Assembly: GCA_031272445.1 (NCBI GenBank)
Contig: JAISTT010000012.1
Coordinates: 38,769 to 102,768 of the forward strand
Direction of reading: 5' to 3'
From: Candidatus Endomicrobiellum mastotermitis
Lineage (GTDB): Bacteria > Elusimicrobiota > Endomicrobiia > Endomicrobiales > Endomicrobiaceae
Length of the DNA: 64,000 nt
The notes under the pieces were generated by a model. That model was not told where the DNA came from and ran no database searches. It saw only the letters and a list, made by a program, of their open reading frames with translations. Made by a program: the position numbers and the translations under genes. Positions 9,084 through 18,519 of this stretch are shown here, piece after piece; positions within the stretch are counted from its first letter, which is position 1; every line of letters starts with the position of its first letter.

Positions 9084-9860
9084 TCACCATATACTAAATA
9101 ATTTCAATGCATTTTGTGTAGTTATTTGTACCACTTCACTAAACAACATCTTTTTTATCTTCGCTATTTCCCTTAAAGTTTCAACTACATAAGATGGCTC
9201 ATTTCTTTGTCCTCTATATTTTTTAGGAGTAAGATACGGGCAATCAGTTTCACATAATAAATTATTTATATCAGTTTCAAAAACAACATGTTTTAAATTA
9301 TCAGATTTATTGTATGTCAGAATCCCACCGATCCCAAGCAAAAATCCCATCTTAATAAATACTTTAGCTTGCTTCAAATTCCCAGAAAAGCAGTGCACTA
9401 CACCTTTTAGGGAAGATTTATATCTTCCTAAAACATCAATTATATCATCATACGCATCACGACAGTGAACAATAATTGGTTTATTACATTTATTAGCAAT
9501 ACCAATTTGTTTTATAAATAATTCTTTCTGAAAATTGATACTTCCCGTAAAAGAACTATTATTATTATAATGATAATCTAATCCTATTTCACCAATAGCT
9601 ATACACTTTTCATTTTTAACTAAAGTTTTTAGTTTATCGAAGTCTTCATGAGTTGTTTTCGACACATTATTAGGATGAATCCCAAACGATACAAAAATAT
9701 TATCTCTTTTTGAAAGTTCTAAAGCTTTATCCCAATAACTATTCTCGCAAGCCACCTCAAAAATTTTTTTCACACCTAAGTTAAAGGCGTTTTGTATAAC
9801 AATTTCTCTATCACTATCAAATCTTATATCCGCTATATGAGCATGTGTGTCAATTATCAT
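9084..9860 (-). CDS. tatD: TatD family metal-dependent hydrolase
   Basis: TatD proteins are TIM-barrel metal-dependent nucleases. The sequence shows MIIDTHAHIADIRFD (the HxH metal ligands), GEIGLDYHY, PIIVHCRDAYDDI, GVVHCFSGN and LLCETDCPYLTP, all family hallmarks. The track begins 23 codons earlier, inside metG. I start at the ATG of MIIDTHAH, where the conserved fold begins, leaving 31 bases after the metG stop. The metG-tatD order is common in bacteria. Confidence 0.93.
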   Translation of the reverse strand: MIIDTHAHIADIRFDSDREIVIQNAFNLGVKKIFEVACENSYWDKALELSKRDNIFVSFGIHPNNVSKTTHEDFDKLKTLVKNEKCIAIGEIGLDYHYNNNSSFTGSINFQKELFIKQIGIANKCNKPIIVHCRDAYDDIIDVLGRYKSSLKGVVHCFSGNLKQAKVFIKMGFLLGIGGILTYNKSDNLKHVVFETDINNLLCETDCPYLTPKKYRGQRNEPSYVVETLREIAKIKKMLFSEVVQITTQNALKLFSIW

Positions 9861-9891
9861 TTTATAACTTGCCTTATTAATTACTAACAAT

Positions 9892-11436
9892 TTATTTTTC
9901 AACTCTTGGAAACAAAATTCCCATCGCACTTAATTTTGCATGAGGAACTGAAAATCCACATTCTGGAATCATCATATCTGCAAAATATTTTCTTGCAATC
10001 TCGTTTACATCTCCTACCCCACCCATCATATTCCATATCTTTTCAGATACTGTCGGCATAAATGGCAGCAAGTGCATCACAACAATATATATTGCTTGCA
10101 AATAAGAACTAATACAAGAGGAAAGCTTTCTCATGTCCATTATTTTAACAACCCTCCATGGAGAATCAATTTCAATTTGTTTATTTATAAGTGTAATCGC
10201 ACTCTGTAGAACTTCTGCAGCCTTATGAAATTGCATATTATCCATACTATTAGCAAAACTTTTGCTGAGAATTGCAGCTACTTTTTTTGCAAGTTGTAAA
10301 TTAATTGTGCTTTGTGGTATTTGAAAATTAAAATATTTTTCAGTCATTTTTATAATTCTAGAAACTAAATTTCCAAGATTATTTGCTAAATCATTATTAT
10401 ATTTTGACGTCAGTTCTCGCCATGAAATATTACCGTCAGGACCAAATGGTATAAGAGTCACTGTAAGATATCTTGCAGCATCAACACCATATTTATCAAT
10501 AAGCTCATTAGGAGATATAACATTACCTAAAGATTTTGACATTTTATCTCCATTTAGAGTAAAAAAACCATGCGAATATATTTTTTTAGGAAGTGGAAGC
10601 TCGGCAGCCATCAAAATCGCAGGCCAAATTACTGAATGGAACCATAAAATATCTTTTGCCATTAAATGTATATCAGTCGGCCAATACTTTTGAAACTTTG
10701 CATCGTCTGCCATATAGCCTACTCCGGTTATATAGTTTATCAGTGCGTCAACCCAAACATATACTGTCTGTTTTCTGTCAAAAGGAAGCGGAATTCCCCA
10801 CTCTACAGAGGTCCTTGAAAAACTTACATCTTCAAGTCCTAGTTTTAGTTTACCTATAATCTCATTTCTTCTCTCTTCCGGCTGTATTTCTATATACTCT
10901 TTGTGATTTGGATTAGATATTCTTTCAAAAAGTCCAGTCTGAAAAGACGATAACTTAAAAAAATAATTTTCCTCGGATTGAATTACAGGGCTTGTTTTAT
11001 GAAATGGACAATTCCCACTTTCATCTAAATCCTTTTGAGAGTAAAACTTTTCACACTCCAAGCAATATAGTCCTTCATATTTTTTCTTAAATATAAAACC
11101 CCTTTCAAACAAAATCTTTAATATTCTCTCAACAGAAATAAGATGTTTTCGTTCTGTAGTACGTATAAACTCTGTATAAGAGATATTTAAAAGTTTCCAT
11201 ATCTCTTTAAATTTAGCACTCATTTCATCGCATAGGTCCTGTGAAGTCCTATTTTTTTTTCTTGCAGCCGCAGCAATTTTTGCACCATGTTCATCAATTC
11301 CAGTAAGAAAAAAAACATCGAAATTATTTAATCTTTTCCACCTAGCGATAACATCAGAAGCTATAGTTGTATAAGAGTGACCTATATGCGGAACATCATT
11401 TGCATAATAAATTGGAGTTGTAATATAAAATTTCAT
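9892..11436 (-). CDS. metG: Methionyl-tRNA synthetase
   Basis: It charges tRNA-Met with methionine. The 514-residue class I synthetase has YYANDVPHIGHSYT with HIGH at about 17-20, a zinc knuckle region with CLECEKFYSQKDL and CPFH (about 125-150), and GDKMSKSLGNV with the KMSKS loop near residue 298. The anticodon-binding domain is present, but the dimerising C-terminal tRNA-binding domain of longer MetRS forms is absent. It lies between ricT and tatD on the same strand. Confidence 0.97.
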   Translation of the reverse strand: MKFYITTPIYYANDVPHIGHSYTTIASDVIARWKRLNNFDVFFLTGIDEHGAKIAAAARKKNRTSQDLCDEMSAKFKEIWKLLNISYTEFIRTTERKHLISVERILKILFERGFIFKKKYEGLYCLECEKFYSQKDLDESGNCPFHKTSPVIQSEENYFFKLSSFQTGLFERISNPNHKEYIEIQPEERRNEIIGKLKLGLEDVSFSRTSVEWGIPLPFDRKQTVYVWVDALINYITGVGYMADDAKFQKYWPTDIHLMAKDILWFHSVIWPAILMAAELPLPKKIYSHGFFTLNGDKMSKSLGNVISPNELIDKYGVDAARYLTVTLIPFGPDGNISWRELTSKYNNDLANNLGNLVSRIIKMTEKYFNFQIPQSTINLQLAKKVAAILSKSFANSMDNMQFHKAAEVLQSAITLINKQIEIDSPWRVVKIMDMRKLSSCISSYLQAIYIVVMHLLPFMPTVSEKIWNMMGGVGDVNEIARKYFADMMIPECGFSVPHAKLSAMGILFPRVEK

Positions 11437-11498
11437 TTACTTTCCATTGGTTTCATAGTAACACAGATAAAATTTTTGAAAATTTTGCATAAGCTTCA

Positions 11499-12299
11499 TC
11501 AATCACACTTTATTTTCACATTTTTGACTTGATTTATCGTAAACATTTTGAGTGTTTTATTGCCAAAGTCAACAACCACTATTTCTTTTATGCAATCTAT
11601 CGCTACAAGTTTAGCTTTACCATCTGGCGTAAAAATAGTCTGACCTATTTCTGGCAGACTCCTCTTTATATCTTTATAAATTTCATTTTCGTAAGCTATG
11701 CAACACATAAGTCTACCACAAAGTCCTGAAAGTTTTGCAGCATTTAAAGATAAATTCTGTTCTTTAGCCATATCCATGGTTACAGAATTAAAATCTTTTA
11801 AAAAATTCCGGCAACACAAAATTTGCCCACATGTTCCTATTCCACCAAATATTTTTGATTCATCTCTCACGCCTATCTGCACCATTTGTATTCTAGTTTT
11901 CAAAGCATATCCAAGATCTTTAATAAGTTTCCTAAAGTCAACTCTTGTCTCAGAGGTATAATACACGAATAGCTTTGAACGGTCAAAAATGTATTGAACA
12001 CACGCCAACTTCATATCGAGATTATAGTATTGAACTTTCCTTAACACTATACTCCTAACTTTTAAACTCCTCATCTCATTTTCAATAAACCTTTTTTTGT
12101 CGTCAATAGTCATCTTTCTTAAAATTTTATTTGTAACACTCTCATCCTCTAATACATCTAGCACTTTCGCACAAACTGTTCCAACCTCAATTCCATGTTC
12201 AGTTTCAACTACAACTTTATCATTCGGTTTCAAACTAAAATATCTACTATCAGCATATATCTTATCCTTAATGTTTCTAAGTATTACCATCACAATCAT
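11499..12299 (-). CDS. ricT: PSP1/RicT family protein
   Basis: This 266-residue protein belongs to the PSP1 (YaaT/RicT) family. In Bacillus it is part of an iron-sulfur complex that adjusts RNase Y activity. Diagnostic stretches are YYTSETRVDFRKLIKDL, RIQMVQIGVRDESKIFGG, then CGQILCCRNFLKDF and LSGLCGRLMCCIAYE with the clustered cysteines (about 165-210). It lies next to holB and tmk, the same neighbourhood as in Firmicutes. GGGAGG lies 11 bases before the ATG. Whether RNase Y is its partner here is unknown. Confidence 0.9.
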   Translation of the reverse strand: MIVMVILRNIKDKIYADSRYFSLKPNDKVVVETEHGIEVGTVCAKVLDVLEDESVTNKILRKMTIDDKKRFIENEMRSLKVRSIVLRKVQYYNLDMKLACVQYIFDRSKLFVYYTSETRVDFRKLIKDLGYALKTRIQMVQIGVRDESKIFGGIGTCGQILCCRNFLKDFNSVTMDMAKEQNLSLNAAKLSGLCGRLMCCIAYENEIYKDIKRSLPEIGQTIFTPDGKAKLVAIDCIKEIVVVDFGNKTLKMFTINQVKNVKIKCD

Positions 12300-12406
12300 A
12301 AGAAATCACACCTCCCTCTAACCAAAGCACAACCTATTCCAAAACTGATAGTTCGTTAAACGCTATTCTTATTCTTTAACATATTCATTAAATACACGCT
12401 TACGTA

Positions 12407-13372
12407 TTATCTATCATATTTAAAACTCATCAGATCCATCAAATCAAAAAATAAATTATCTAAAACCATCTGAGCATTTACATTTCTAAGAAGTAACATT
12501 TTTGAAGTAATTAACAATTCAATTGCAGGAGCAATCATCTTGGGATAGATCCTAAAGTCTTTTTTCGCTTCATATATCATCGCATTCACACATTCTAAAG
12601 CAGCATTTTGCCTAACAACATCCTTAGAAAATTCTAATATATCAGAAATATAAAAACTTTGAGTTTTAAATTTAAACCATAAAGAGGGTTCAATTTTTTT
12701 ATTTTCATCGGCAAGTTTTTTTGCATCTCCTATAGAACCTTCGCTCAAAGAAACTATATCTTGAATTTTTGTACCATCATGTATTGAATAATTTGACATA
12801 AGCCAATTTAAAATTTCATTTACCTTTAAAGGTTGAAAAAACAAAATTTGTGACCGCGAAATTATTGTCCGAGGAATTGTCTCCTTATGTCTCGCAATCA
12901 AAATTATAACTGTATTCTTGGGAGGCTCTTCAAGCGTTTTAAGCAATGAGTTTGATGCCGCGATATTCATCTTTTCGGCAGGCTCTATAATGAAAAATTT
13001 CCACTTCCCTTCATACATTCTTGTTGAAACCTTTTTTTGCATATATCTAATAGTTTCTATTTTTAGTATCTTTTGTTTCTCTAAATTGCTTTTTTCAAGC
13101 TCAGCTTGTCTACTAAAACCTATAAAATGTATATCTGGATGTACATTTTTAGTTATCTTTTCACAAGAAATACACTTTTCGCAAGCACCTACATCAGTTT
13201 TAGAAAAATCATTTACACTACAATTCATAATTTTAGCAAATTCAGTAGCAGTAAAACGTTTTCCTATACCATCAATTCCTATAAACATATAAGCCTGTGC
13301 AATTTTACCGCTTTTTATTTGACTTGTAATTATCCTTTTAACTTTTTCCTGACCTAATATTTTTTCAAACAC
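12407..13372 (-). CDS. holB: DNA polymerase III delta-prime subunit
   Basis: A clamp-loader AAA+ protein of 321 residues. It has a Walker A-like GIDGIGKRFTA (about 32-42), a zinc module CEKCISCEK (about 64-72), LLKTLEEPPKNTVIILI, and the SRSQILFFQPL sensor region. The C-terminal collar part is present. It starts at GTG, directly abutting the TAA of tmk (TAAGTG), so it is translated from the same message. The order tmk-holB-ricT is conserved widely. Confidence 0.92.
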   Translation of the reverse strand: MFEKILGQEKVKRIITSQIKSGKIAQAYMFIGIDGIGKRFTATEFAKIMNCSVNDFSKTDVGACEKCISCEKITKNVHPDIHFIGFSRQAELEKSNLEKQKILKIETIRYMQKKVSTRMYEGKWKFFIIEPAEKMNIAASNSLLKTLEEPPKNTVIILIARHKETIPRTIISRSQILFFQPLKVNEILNWLMSNYSIHDGTKIQDIVSLSEGSIGDAKKLADENKKIEPSLWFKFKTQSFYISDILEFSKDVVRQNAALECVNAMIYEAKKDFRIYPKMIAPAIELLITSKMLLLRNVNAQMVLDNLFFDLMDLMSFKYDR

Positions 13373-14017
13373 TTACAAAACCTTATTTACAACATCTTTT
13401 ATCAGCATATGCGTTTTCTCAGTCGTTTCTTGTACTTCAATAACCCTTATCCTTTTAGGATACTTCCTCGCTTGTTCTATATACCCTTTCCTTACATTCT
13501 CATGAAATCGTATAGATTCTCTTTCAATCCTATCACCGTTGTTACCATATCCATCTACATTCAATTTCTTTGCCCTACTCAACCCATTAAAAGGCATTAT
13601 ATCAAGATATAACGTTAAAGTCGGCTCTAGTCCAACTGAGGCAATTAAGTTTAATTTATTTATAAGTTTTAAATCCAATCCTTTTCCATAACCCTGATAC
13701 GCAACAGTAGCATCTGTAAATCTATCACAAACAACAACCTTCCCTATCTTTAAAGCGGGATAAATAAGTTTCTCAATATGCTGAGCTCTTGCGGCTTCAA
13801 AGAGAAAAAGTTCACTTAATGGAGCAATATCTGAGTTTGGATTTAAAATAATATTTCTTATATTATCTGCCAAAACAGAACCGCCTGGCTCTCTCGTAAG
13901 AAGCACTTCAAAACCCCTCTCCTCGAGATATCCCCTTAAAAGCCGAGATTGTGTAGTTTTACCAGAACCCTCGCCACCTTCAATAGTAATAAAAGTATAT
14001 CTTTTTTTAGTAATCAT
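13373..14017 (-). CDS. tmk: Thymidylate kinase
   Basis: It phosphorylates dTMP to dTDP. The 214-residue protein has the P-loop EGGEGSGKTTQSRLL near residues 13-27, TREPGG near 41, CDRFTDATVAYQGYG near 98-112, and a LID segment. The length is normal. It heads the tmk-holB-ricT-metG-tatD string. A TATAAT lies at 14036-14041 on this strand, with AAGG before the ATG, and the plus-strand peptidase gene is divergent. Confidence 0.95.
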   Translation of the reverse strand: MITKKRYTFITIEGGEGSGKTTQSRLLRGYLEERGFEVLLTREPGGSVLADNIRNIILNPNSDIAPLSELFLFEAARAQHIEKLIYPALKIGKVVVCDRFTDATVAYQGYGKGLDLKLINKLNLIASVGLEPTLTLYLDIMPFNGLSRAKKLNVDGYGNNGDRIERESIRFHENVRKGYIEQARKYPKRIRVIEVQETTEKTHMLIKDVVNKVL

Positions 14018-14027
14018 CTGTATAACC

Positions 14028-14056
14028 TTGCTTAGATTATAACATTTTATTATAAT
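14028..14056 (+). promoter_or_regulatory. Possible promoter for the M48 peptidase gene
   Basis: TTGCTT, a 17-base spacer and a perfect TATAAT lie 34 bases before the start codon. The -35 box is weak, and the region is AT-rich and shared with the divergent tmk promoter. Confidence 0.45.
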
Positions 14057-14090
14057 ACGTAAGATTAAAAGAGTAAAAGGATTAGCTCAA

Positions 14091-15341
14091 ATGAATATTT
14101 ACACTTTTTTGATACTTTCTCTTATCATCACTATATATTCTATACAGACAATAGCAGACTTGCTTAACATCAAAAATATTTCAACTAGTATCCCACTAGA
14201 ATTTGAAGGATACTATGACAAAGAAAAATATGTAAAATCTCAGGAATATTTAAAAGAAAAAACAAAGTTTTCTATAGTTTCGTCTACATTTTTCTTAGCG
14301 GTCCAAATTATTTTTATAACTTTAGGCGGTTTTAACTATCTAGACACGAGGGTAGTCTCTTTCGGTTTTGGGTCAATATTAACTGGACTTATTTTTGCGG
14401 GTACGCTTTTTTTTACTTTTGAAATATTAAAAATACCTTTTTCGCTCTATTCTGTGTTTGTAATAGAAGAAAGGTTTGGGTTTAATAGAATGAATATAAA
14501 AACTTTCATCACAGACTCACTGAAATCATGGTTCGTAACCGCTATAATAGGCTCCATTATTTTCGTCGCAACATTATGGCTTTTTATAAATACATGCAAG
14601 TATGCTTGGTTATATGCTTTTACAGTTATTGTTGTTTTTGAGATTTTTATAACTTTTGTTGCACCAGTAGTCATAATGCCTTTGTTTAACAAATATACCA
14701 CTTTAGAAAACGGTGAACTTAAAGACACTATTGAAAAATATGCAAAAAAAGAAAACTTTAAAATGAAAGGGTTGTTCAGAATGGATGGTTCAAAACGCTC
14801 TACAAAGTCAAATGCGTTTTTTACAGGAATTGGAAAGTTCCGTAGAATAGTTCTATTTGACACTCTTATACAAAAGCATAGCGTTGACGAATTAACAAGC
14901 ATTCTAGCGCATGAAATGGGACATTTCAAACTTGGACATATATTAAAACACATGATTTTTTCATTTGTTTCAACTCTAATTATGTTGTTTATCCTTTCAC
15001 TTTTTATAAACGAGGTATGGCTTTACGACGCTTTTCTAATGAATACACAACCAATGTACGCTGGAATAATATTTTCCTCATTTCTTTACGAACCTATATC
15101 TATAATAATATCAATAATCTCAAATTACTTCTCAAGAAAACATGAATATGAAGCAGATGCTTATGCAGTAAAAACTTACAGAAAGCCAGAAGTCATGATA
15201 AATGCTTTAAAAAAACTTTCAGTCGATAATTTGTCAAATTTATATCCTCACAAATTCAAGGTGTTTTTAGAGTATTCACATCCACCTGTTTTAGAAAGAA
15301 TTAAAGCAATAAATAAAATTTCACTCTCTACAAAAATTTAA
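14091..15341 (+). CDS. M48 family (Ste24/CAAX-type) membrane peptidase
   Basis: A 416-residue integral membrane zinc protease with several hydrophobic segments. The active-site HEMGH lies at residues 274-278 and the third zinc ligand in EADAYAV near residue 354. The length and the order membrane segments - HExxH - segments - ExxxD match Ste24-like CAAX prenyl proteases. Bacterial members are thought to cut membrane proteins, and the natural substrate here is unknown. AAAAGGA precedes the ATG. It is divergent from tmk and co-directional with the M42 peptidase. Confidence 0.9.
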   Translation: MNIYTFLILSLIITIYSIQTIADLLNIKNISTSIPLEFEGYYDKEKYVKSQEYLKEKTKFSIVSSTFFLAVQIIFITLGGFNYLDTRVVSFGFGSILTGLIFAGTLFFTFEILKIPFSLYSVFVIEERFGFNRMNIKTFITDSLKSWFVTAIIGSIIFVATLWLFINTCKYAWLYAFTVIVVFEIFITFVAPVVIMPLFNKYTTLENGELKDTIEKYAKKENFKMKGLFRMDGSKRSTKSNAFFTGIGKFRRIVLFDTLIQKHSVDELTSILAHEMGHFKLGHILKHMIFSFVSTLIMLFILSLFINEVWLYDAFLMNTQPMYAGIIFSSFLYEPISIIISIISNYFSRKHEYEADAYAVKTYRKPEVMINALKKLSVDNLSNLYPHKFKVFLEYSHPPVLERIKAINKISLSTKI

Positions 15342-15506
15342 AGCTAGATTAGACTATATAAAGAGAGTAGGATTTCAAAAATCACATAATTTACATATAA
15401 TAACGGTAGATATCTAGTTGGGTTACACAGGCATTTTATATGTAATTAATAACTAAGGGACTACTTATTATAATTATTGTAACTGAGATACTGATGGAAA
15501 ATTAAA

Positions 15507-16556
15507 ATGGAGAAACTACTTAACGATTTGTTAATATGTGATGGAGTTTCAGGTTACGAAGAGAATGTCGCAAAAATTATGGCCGAGTCTCTTCGTAAAG
15601 TGTGCAATAGCACTGAAATTGACAATTTCGGGAATGTCATAGGGAAATTAGGAGAAGGCAAAAAGAAACTAATGCTCGTAGCACATATGGATGAAATCGG
15701 CATGGTTGTAAAATATGTTAGTGAAAAAGGATTTATATATTTTATTAAGGTCGGCGGTTTAAACGATTCCATTCTCCCAGGGAAAATAGTAAAAATCATA
15801 AACAAAAATGGAGAGCACGTCACTGGTATAATAGGAACAAAACCGCCACATTTAATGAATATAGAAGAGTCAAAAAAATTAATTAAGTACGATACCATGT
15901 TCATAGATATAGGTTTACATTCCAAAGACGAAGTACTAAAAGTAATAGATATTGGCGACCAAATAGCTTTTGAGTCTAGCGCAGGAATTTTAAGTGAAAA
16001 TATTTACTATGGAAAAGCTGTAGATAACAGGATAGGCTGCTATGCTATGTTAAAAGTTATGGAAATTCTCGCAAAATCAAAAGACTTAGATGCTGAAATT
16101 TATGCATGTGCCACAGTACAGGAAGAAGTTGGATTAAAAGGCGGCAAAACTTCATCCTTTAATGTAAACCCTGATTTTGCACTTGTCATAGATACAACTA
16201 TAACAGGAGATATCCCTGGAATTGAAGAAAAAGTCTCTACAATAAAACTTGGCAAAGGCGTTGCTATAACAATAATAGAAGCTTCAGGAAGAGGAACAAT
16301 AGTCTCCCAAAAAGTGCGTAAACTCATGCTGGATACAGCACGCGAAAACATGATTCCACATCAAATAGATGTAATCAATGGTGGAGTGACAGATGGTGCG
16401 ACAATACAAATAAGCAGAAAGGGAATACTTACAGGAATCTTAAGTATTCCAACAAGATATATTCACGCTCCAACATCTGTATTCAATATTAAAGACGTAA
16501 ATTCTGCTGTTGATTTAGCAGTAAAAACGATAAGCAAAGTAACTAAAGCACTATGA
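15507..16556 (+). CDS. M42 family aminopeptidase (FrvX/PepA-like)
   Basis: A cytoplasmic dimetal aminopeptidase of 349 residues, of the M42 (glutamyl aminopeptidase/endoglucanase-M) family. Metal and catalytic motifs are present: VAHMDEIGMVV, VDNRIGCYAM, TVQEEVGLKGG, and LVIDTT. Enzymes of this kind finish peptide breakdown. Its stop codon overlaps the start of the downstream decayed metallo-hydrolase as ATGA, which indicates they once formed a coupled pair. Confidence 0.9.
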   Translation: MEKLLNDLLICDGVSGYEENVAKIMAESLRKVCNSTEIDNFGNVIGKLGEGKKKLMLVAHMDEIGMVVKYVSEKGFIYFIKVGGLNDSILPGKIVKIINKNGEHVTGIIGTKPPHLMNIEESKKLIKYDTMFIDIGLHSKDEVLKVIDIGDQIAFESSAGILSENIYYGKAVDNRIGCYAMLKVMEILAKSKDLDAEIYACATVQEEVGLKGGKTSSFNVNPDFALVIDTTITGDIPGIEEKVSTIKLGKGVAITIIEASGRGTIVSQKVRKLMLDTARENMIPHQIDVINGGVTDGATIQISRKGILTGILSIPTRYIHAPTSVFNIKDVNSAVDLAVKTISKVTKAL

Positions 16557-17407
16557 GTTTAAATTTCAACGGGTAACTGTTCACTAATTTGTACTGAAAA
16601 GGCAGCTGTTTTAATTGACTGCGATTGTAATAACGTCAGATATATTATTATAAAAATCTCACAAATTTAGGTATAAGTTCTCAAAAGCTAACAGCGACAG
16701 TTATAATGCGCATACAAAGAATGGTTAATCTTAATTTTTTACGAAAATGATGTGCTAATTTACACACATAAAGACTCTTATGAAGATCTGCTTAAAAAGC
16801 ATAGCAACAAAATCAACGAATATAACAAAACTTTTCTTATTAAAACTTTAATATTAAAGATATCCTCATAAAATTTTTTAAAACTTGTCACAAAGACAAA
16901 AATATTTCAAGCTCTTTAGGATTTGTTTTTTCACATATCACATACAACAAATACAAGAAAATATAAAATAGACTATATAACCGAACGAGCAAAGTATACA
17001 GTAATATTGTAAAAAACTTAATTACACCATCTTGATGAGATGATTGAATCAAATTTACAATCTAAAAATGTTAAATTCAAGCATAAGACCTTATAATAAT
17101 AAAGTGAGTATCCAAAAGTGATTGAGGACATTTATCAAACGAAGATGTAGGAAACTCTCTCGCTGAAATCAAAATTGCTTTCAACAATCAAAGATAGTTT
17201 AAAATATGTTTTTCCAGTATACATGAATAATCAACACATCACAACAAAGCTAAAATCGCTATAAAAACTACAAAAAATACTCCTCCCAATGAATAAGAAA
17301 GTATTTCAAATATAAGGGTTTTTGCTGTTCAAAGAAACAATGTAAGTCCAGCAATAAATATGTTCCAAAATAATAAAATGATAGTTTCAGTTTACTTCAA
17401 TTCCTAA
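16553..17407 (+). pseudogene. Decayed YycJ/WalJ-like metallo-beta-lactamase-fold hydrolase
   Basis: The track shows no gene here, but translated pieces in two alternating frames join into one family. In order: an ATG overlapping the M42 stop (ATGA), TGNCSLICTEKAAVLIDC, a motif region LTATVIMRIQRMVN where the family has the metal-binding THxHxDH, VLIYTHKDSYEDLLKKH, SSSLGFVFSH, IDYITERAKYTVIL, LDEMIESNLQSKNVKFKHKT, GHLSNEDVGNSLAEI and LKYVFPVYMNNQH. The GHLSNED block is typical of YycJ/WalJ. At least five frame changes, several stops and loss of the metal ligands show it cannot make an active enzyme. The 3' limit is uncertain (17296-17407). Confidence 0.8.
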
Positions 17408-17408
17408 A

Positions 17409-18413
17409 TTATCTCAAAAGCATAACCGCACTAATAAGATAAATATCGTCAGAACTAGAACCTCTACTCAAATCACTTACTGGAAGTGCGAGACCTTGAA
17501 TCACTGGACCAATGGCTTGAAATCCGCCATACCTTTCTGCAATCTTATAGCCAATATTGCTCGCATTTAAGTCCGGAAAAATCAAAATATTAGCATTTCC
17601 GGCAACTAAAGAATCAGGTGCTTTCCTCTTCCCAATATTCGGCACAACAGCAGCATCAAATTGAAGTTCGCCATCTACATTTATATCGTTTCGTCCTGCA
17701 AAGTGAGATTTAACAAGTTCTGTCGCTTCCTGAACCTTTAATAAAATTTTATTGTTCGCACTTCCTTTTGTTGAGAAAGAGAGCATTGCAACATTTGCCT
17801 TCTTATCAGGGAAAAGTTTTTTAAAACTCTCAACTGTCGCAACAGCAATATCTTTTAAACCCGCAGCCTGTGGATCAGGATTTACGGCACAGTCAGCAAA
17901 TATTATAGGATCTTTTGCAAGACTATGTCCTTCTGGAGGTATCATAAGAAAATAAGACGAAATCATTTTGATATTCTCAACAGTTCCCACAACATGAATC
18001 CCAGCTCTTAAAACATCAGCGGTATCATACACAGCACCGCCAACACAAACGTCACAATTTCCACTTTTTAAGTACATCATTGAAAAATACAGAGGGTTTT
18101 TTAAAAGATTCAGTGCTTCTTCTTTAGTAATCGTGCCTTTTTTGGTTCTGGCATCAACAAAATCTTTAATTTTCTCTTTATCAAGAATATCTCTGTCAAT
18201 CTTAATCACTTCAACATCCCTTAAATCAACATTAGCTTCATATGCAACTTTTTCAACTCTTTTTAGATCATCAGTCGGTAAAACAACTGACGCTATACTA
18301 TCTTTAATAAGCTTCTGAGCGGCTTTTAGAACCCTAACGTCAAAACCTTCAGGCATAACTATCTTACCTTTATTCTTCTTCGCTAGTTCCAAAATATGCT
18401 GTCTTATATTCAC
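17409..18413 (-). CDS. pta: Phosphate acetyltransferase
   Basis: Pta interconverts acetyl-CoA and acetyl phosphate, the step before acetate kinase in fermentative ATP production. The 334-residue protein is the short, single-domain form: GKIVMPEGFDVRVLKAAQKL at the start, CVGGAVYDTADVLRAGIHVVG in the middle, MLSFSTKGSANN and the C-terminal GFQAIGPVIQGLALPVSDLSRG. It converges on the pseudogene to its right edge. No ackA is adjacent in this window. Confidence 0.94.
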   Translation of the reverse strand: MNIRQHILELAKKNKGKIVMPEGFDVRVLKAAQKLIKDSIASVVLPTDDLKRVEKVAYEANVDLRDVEVIKIDRDILDKEKIKDFVDARTKKGTITKEEALNLLKNPLYFSMMYLKSGNCDVCVGGAVYDTADVLRAGIHVVGTVENIKMISSYFLMIPPEGHSLAKDPIIFADCAVNPDPQAAGLKDIAVATVESFKKLFPDKKANVAMLSFSTKGSANNKILLKVQEATELVKSHFAGRNDINVDGELQFDAAVVPNIGKRKAPDSLVAGNANILIFPDLNASNIGYKIAERYGGFQAIGPVIQGLALPVSDLSRGSSSDDIYLISAVMLLR

Positions 18414-18519
18414 AAATATATCTCCTTAAAATAAATCAAATAACTTTTTTACCGACTTCTTTCTTTTAACACCACAAAGTCAAACCCCTGTAAATAACCA
18501 CACATATTCATACTCCAAA

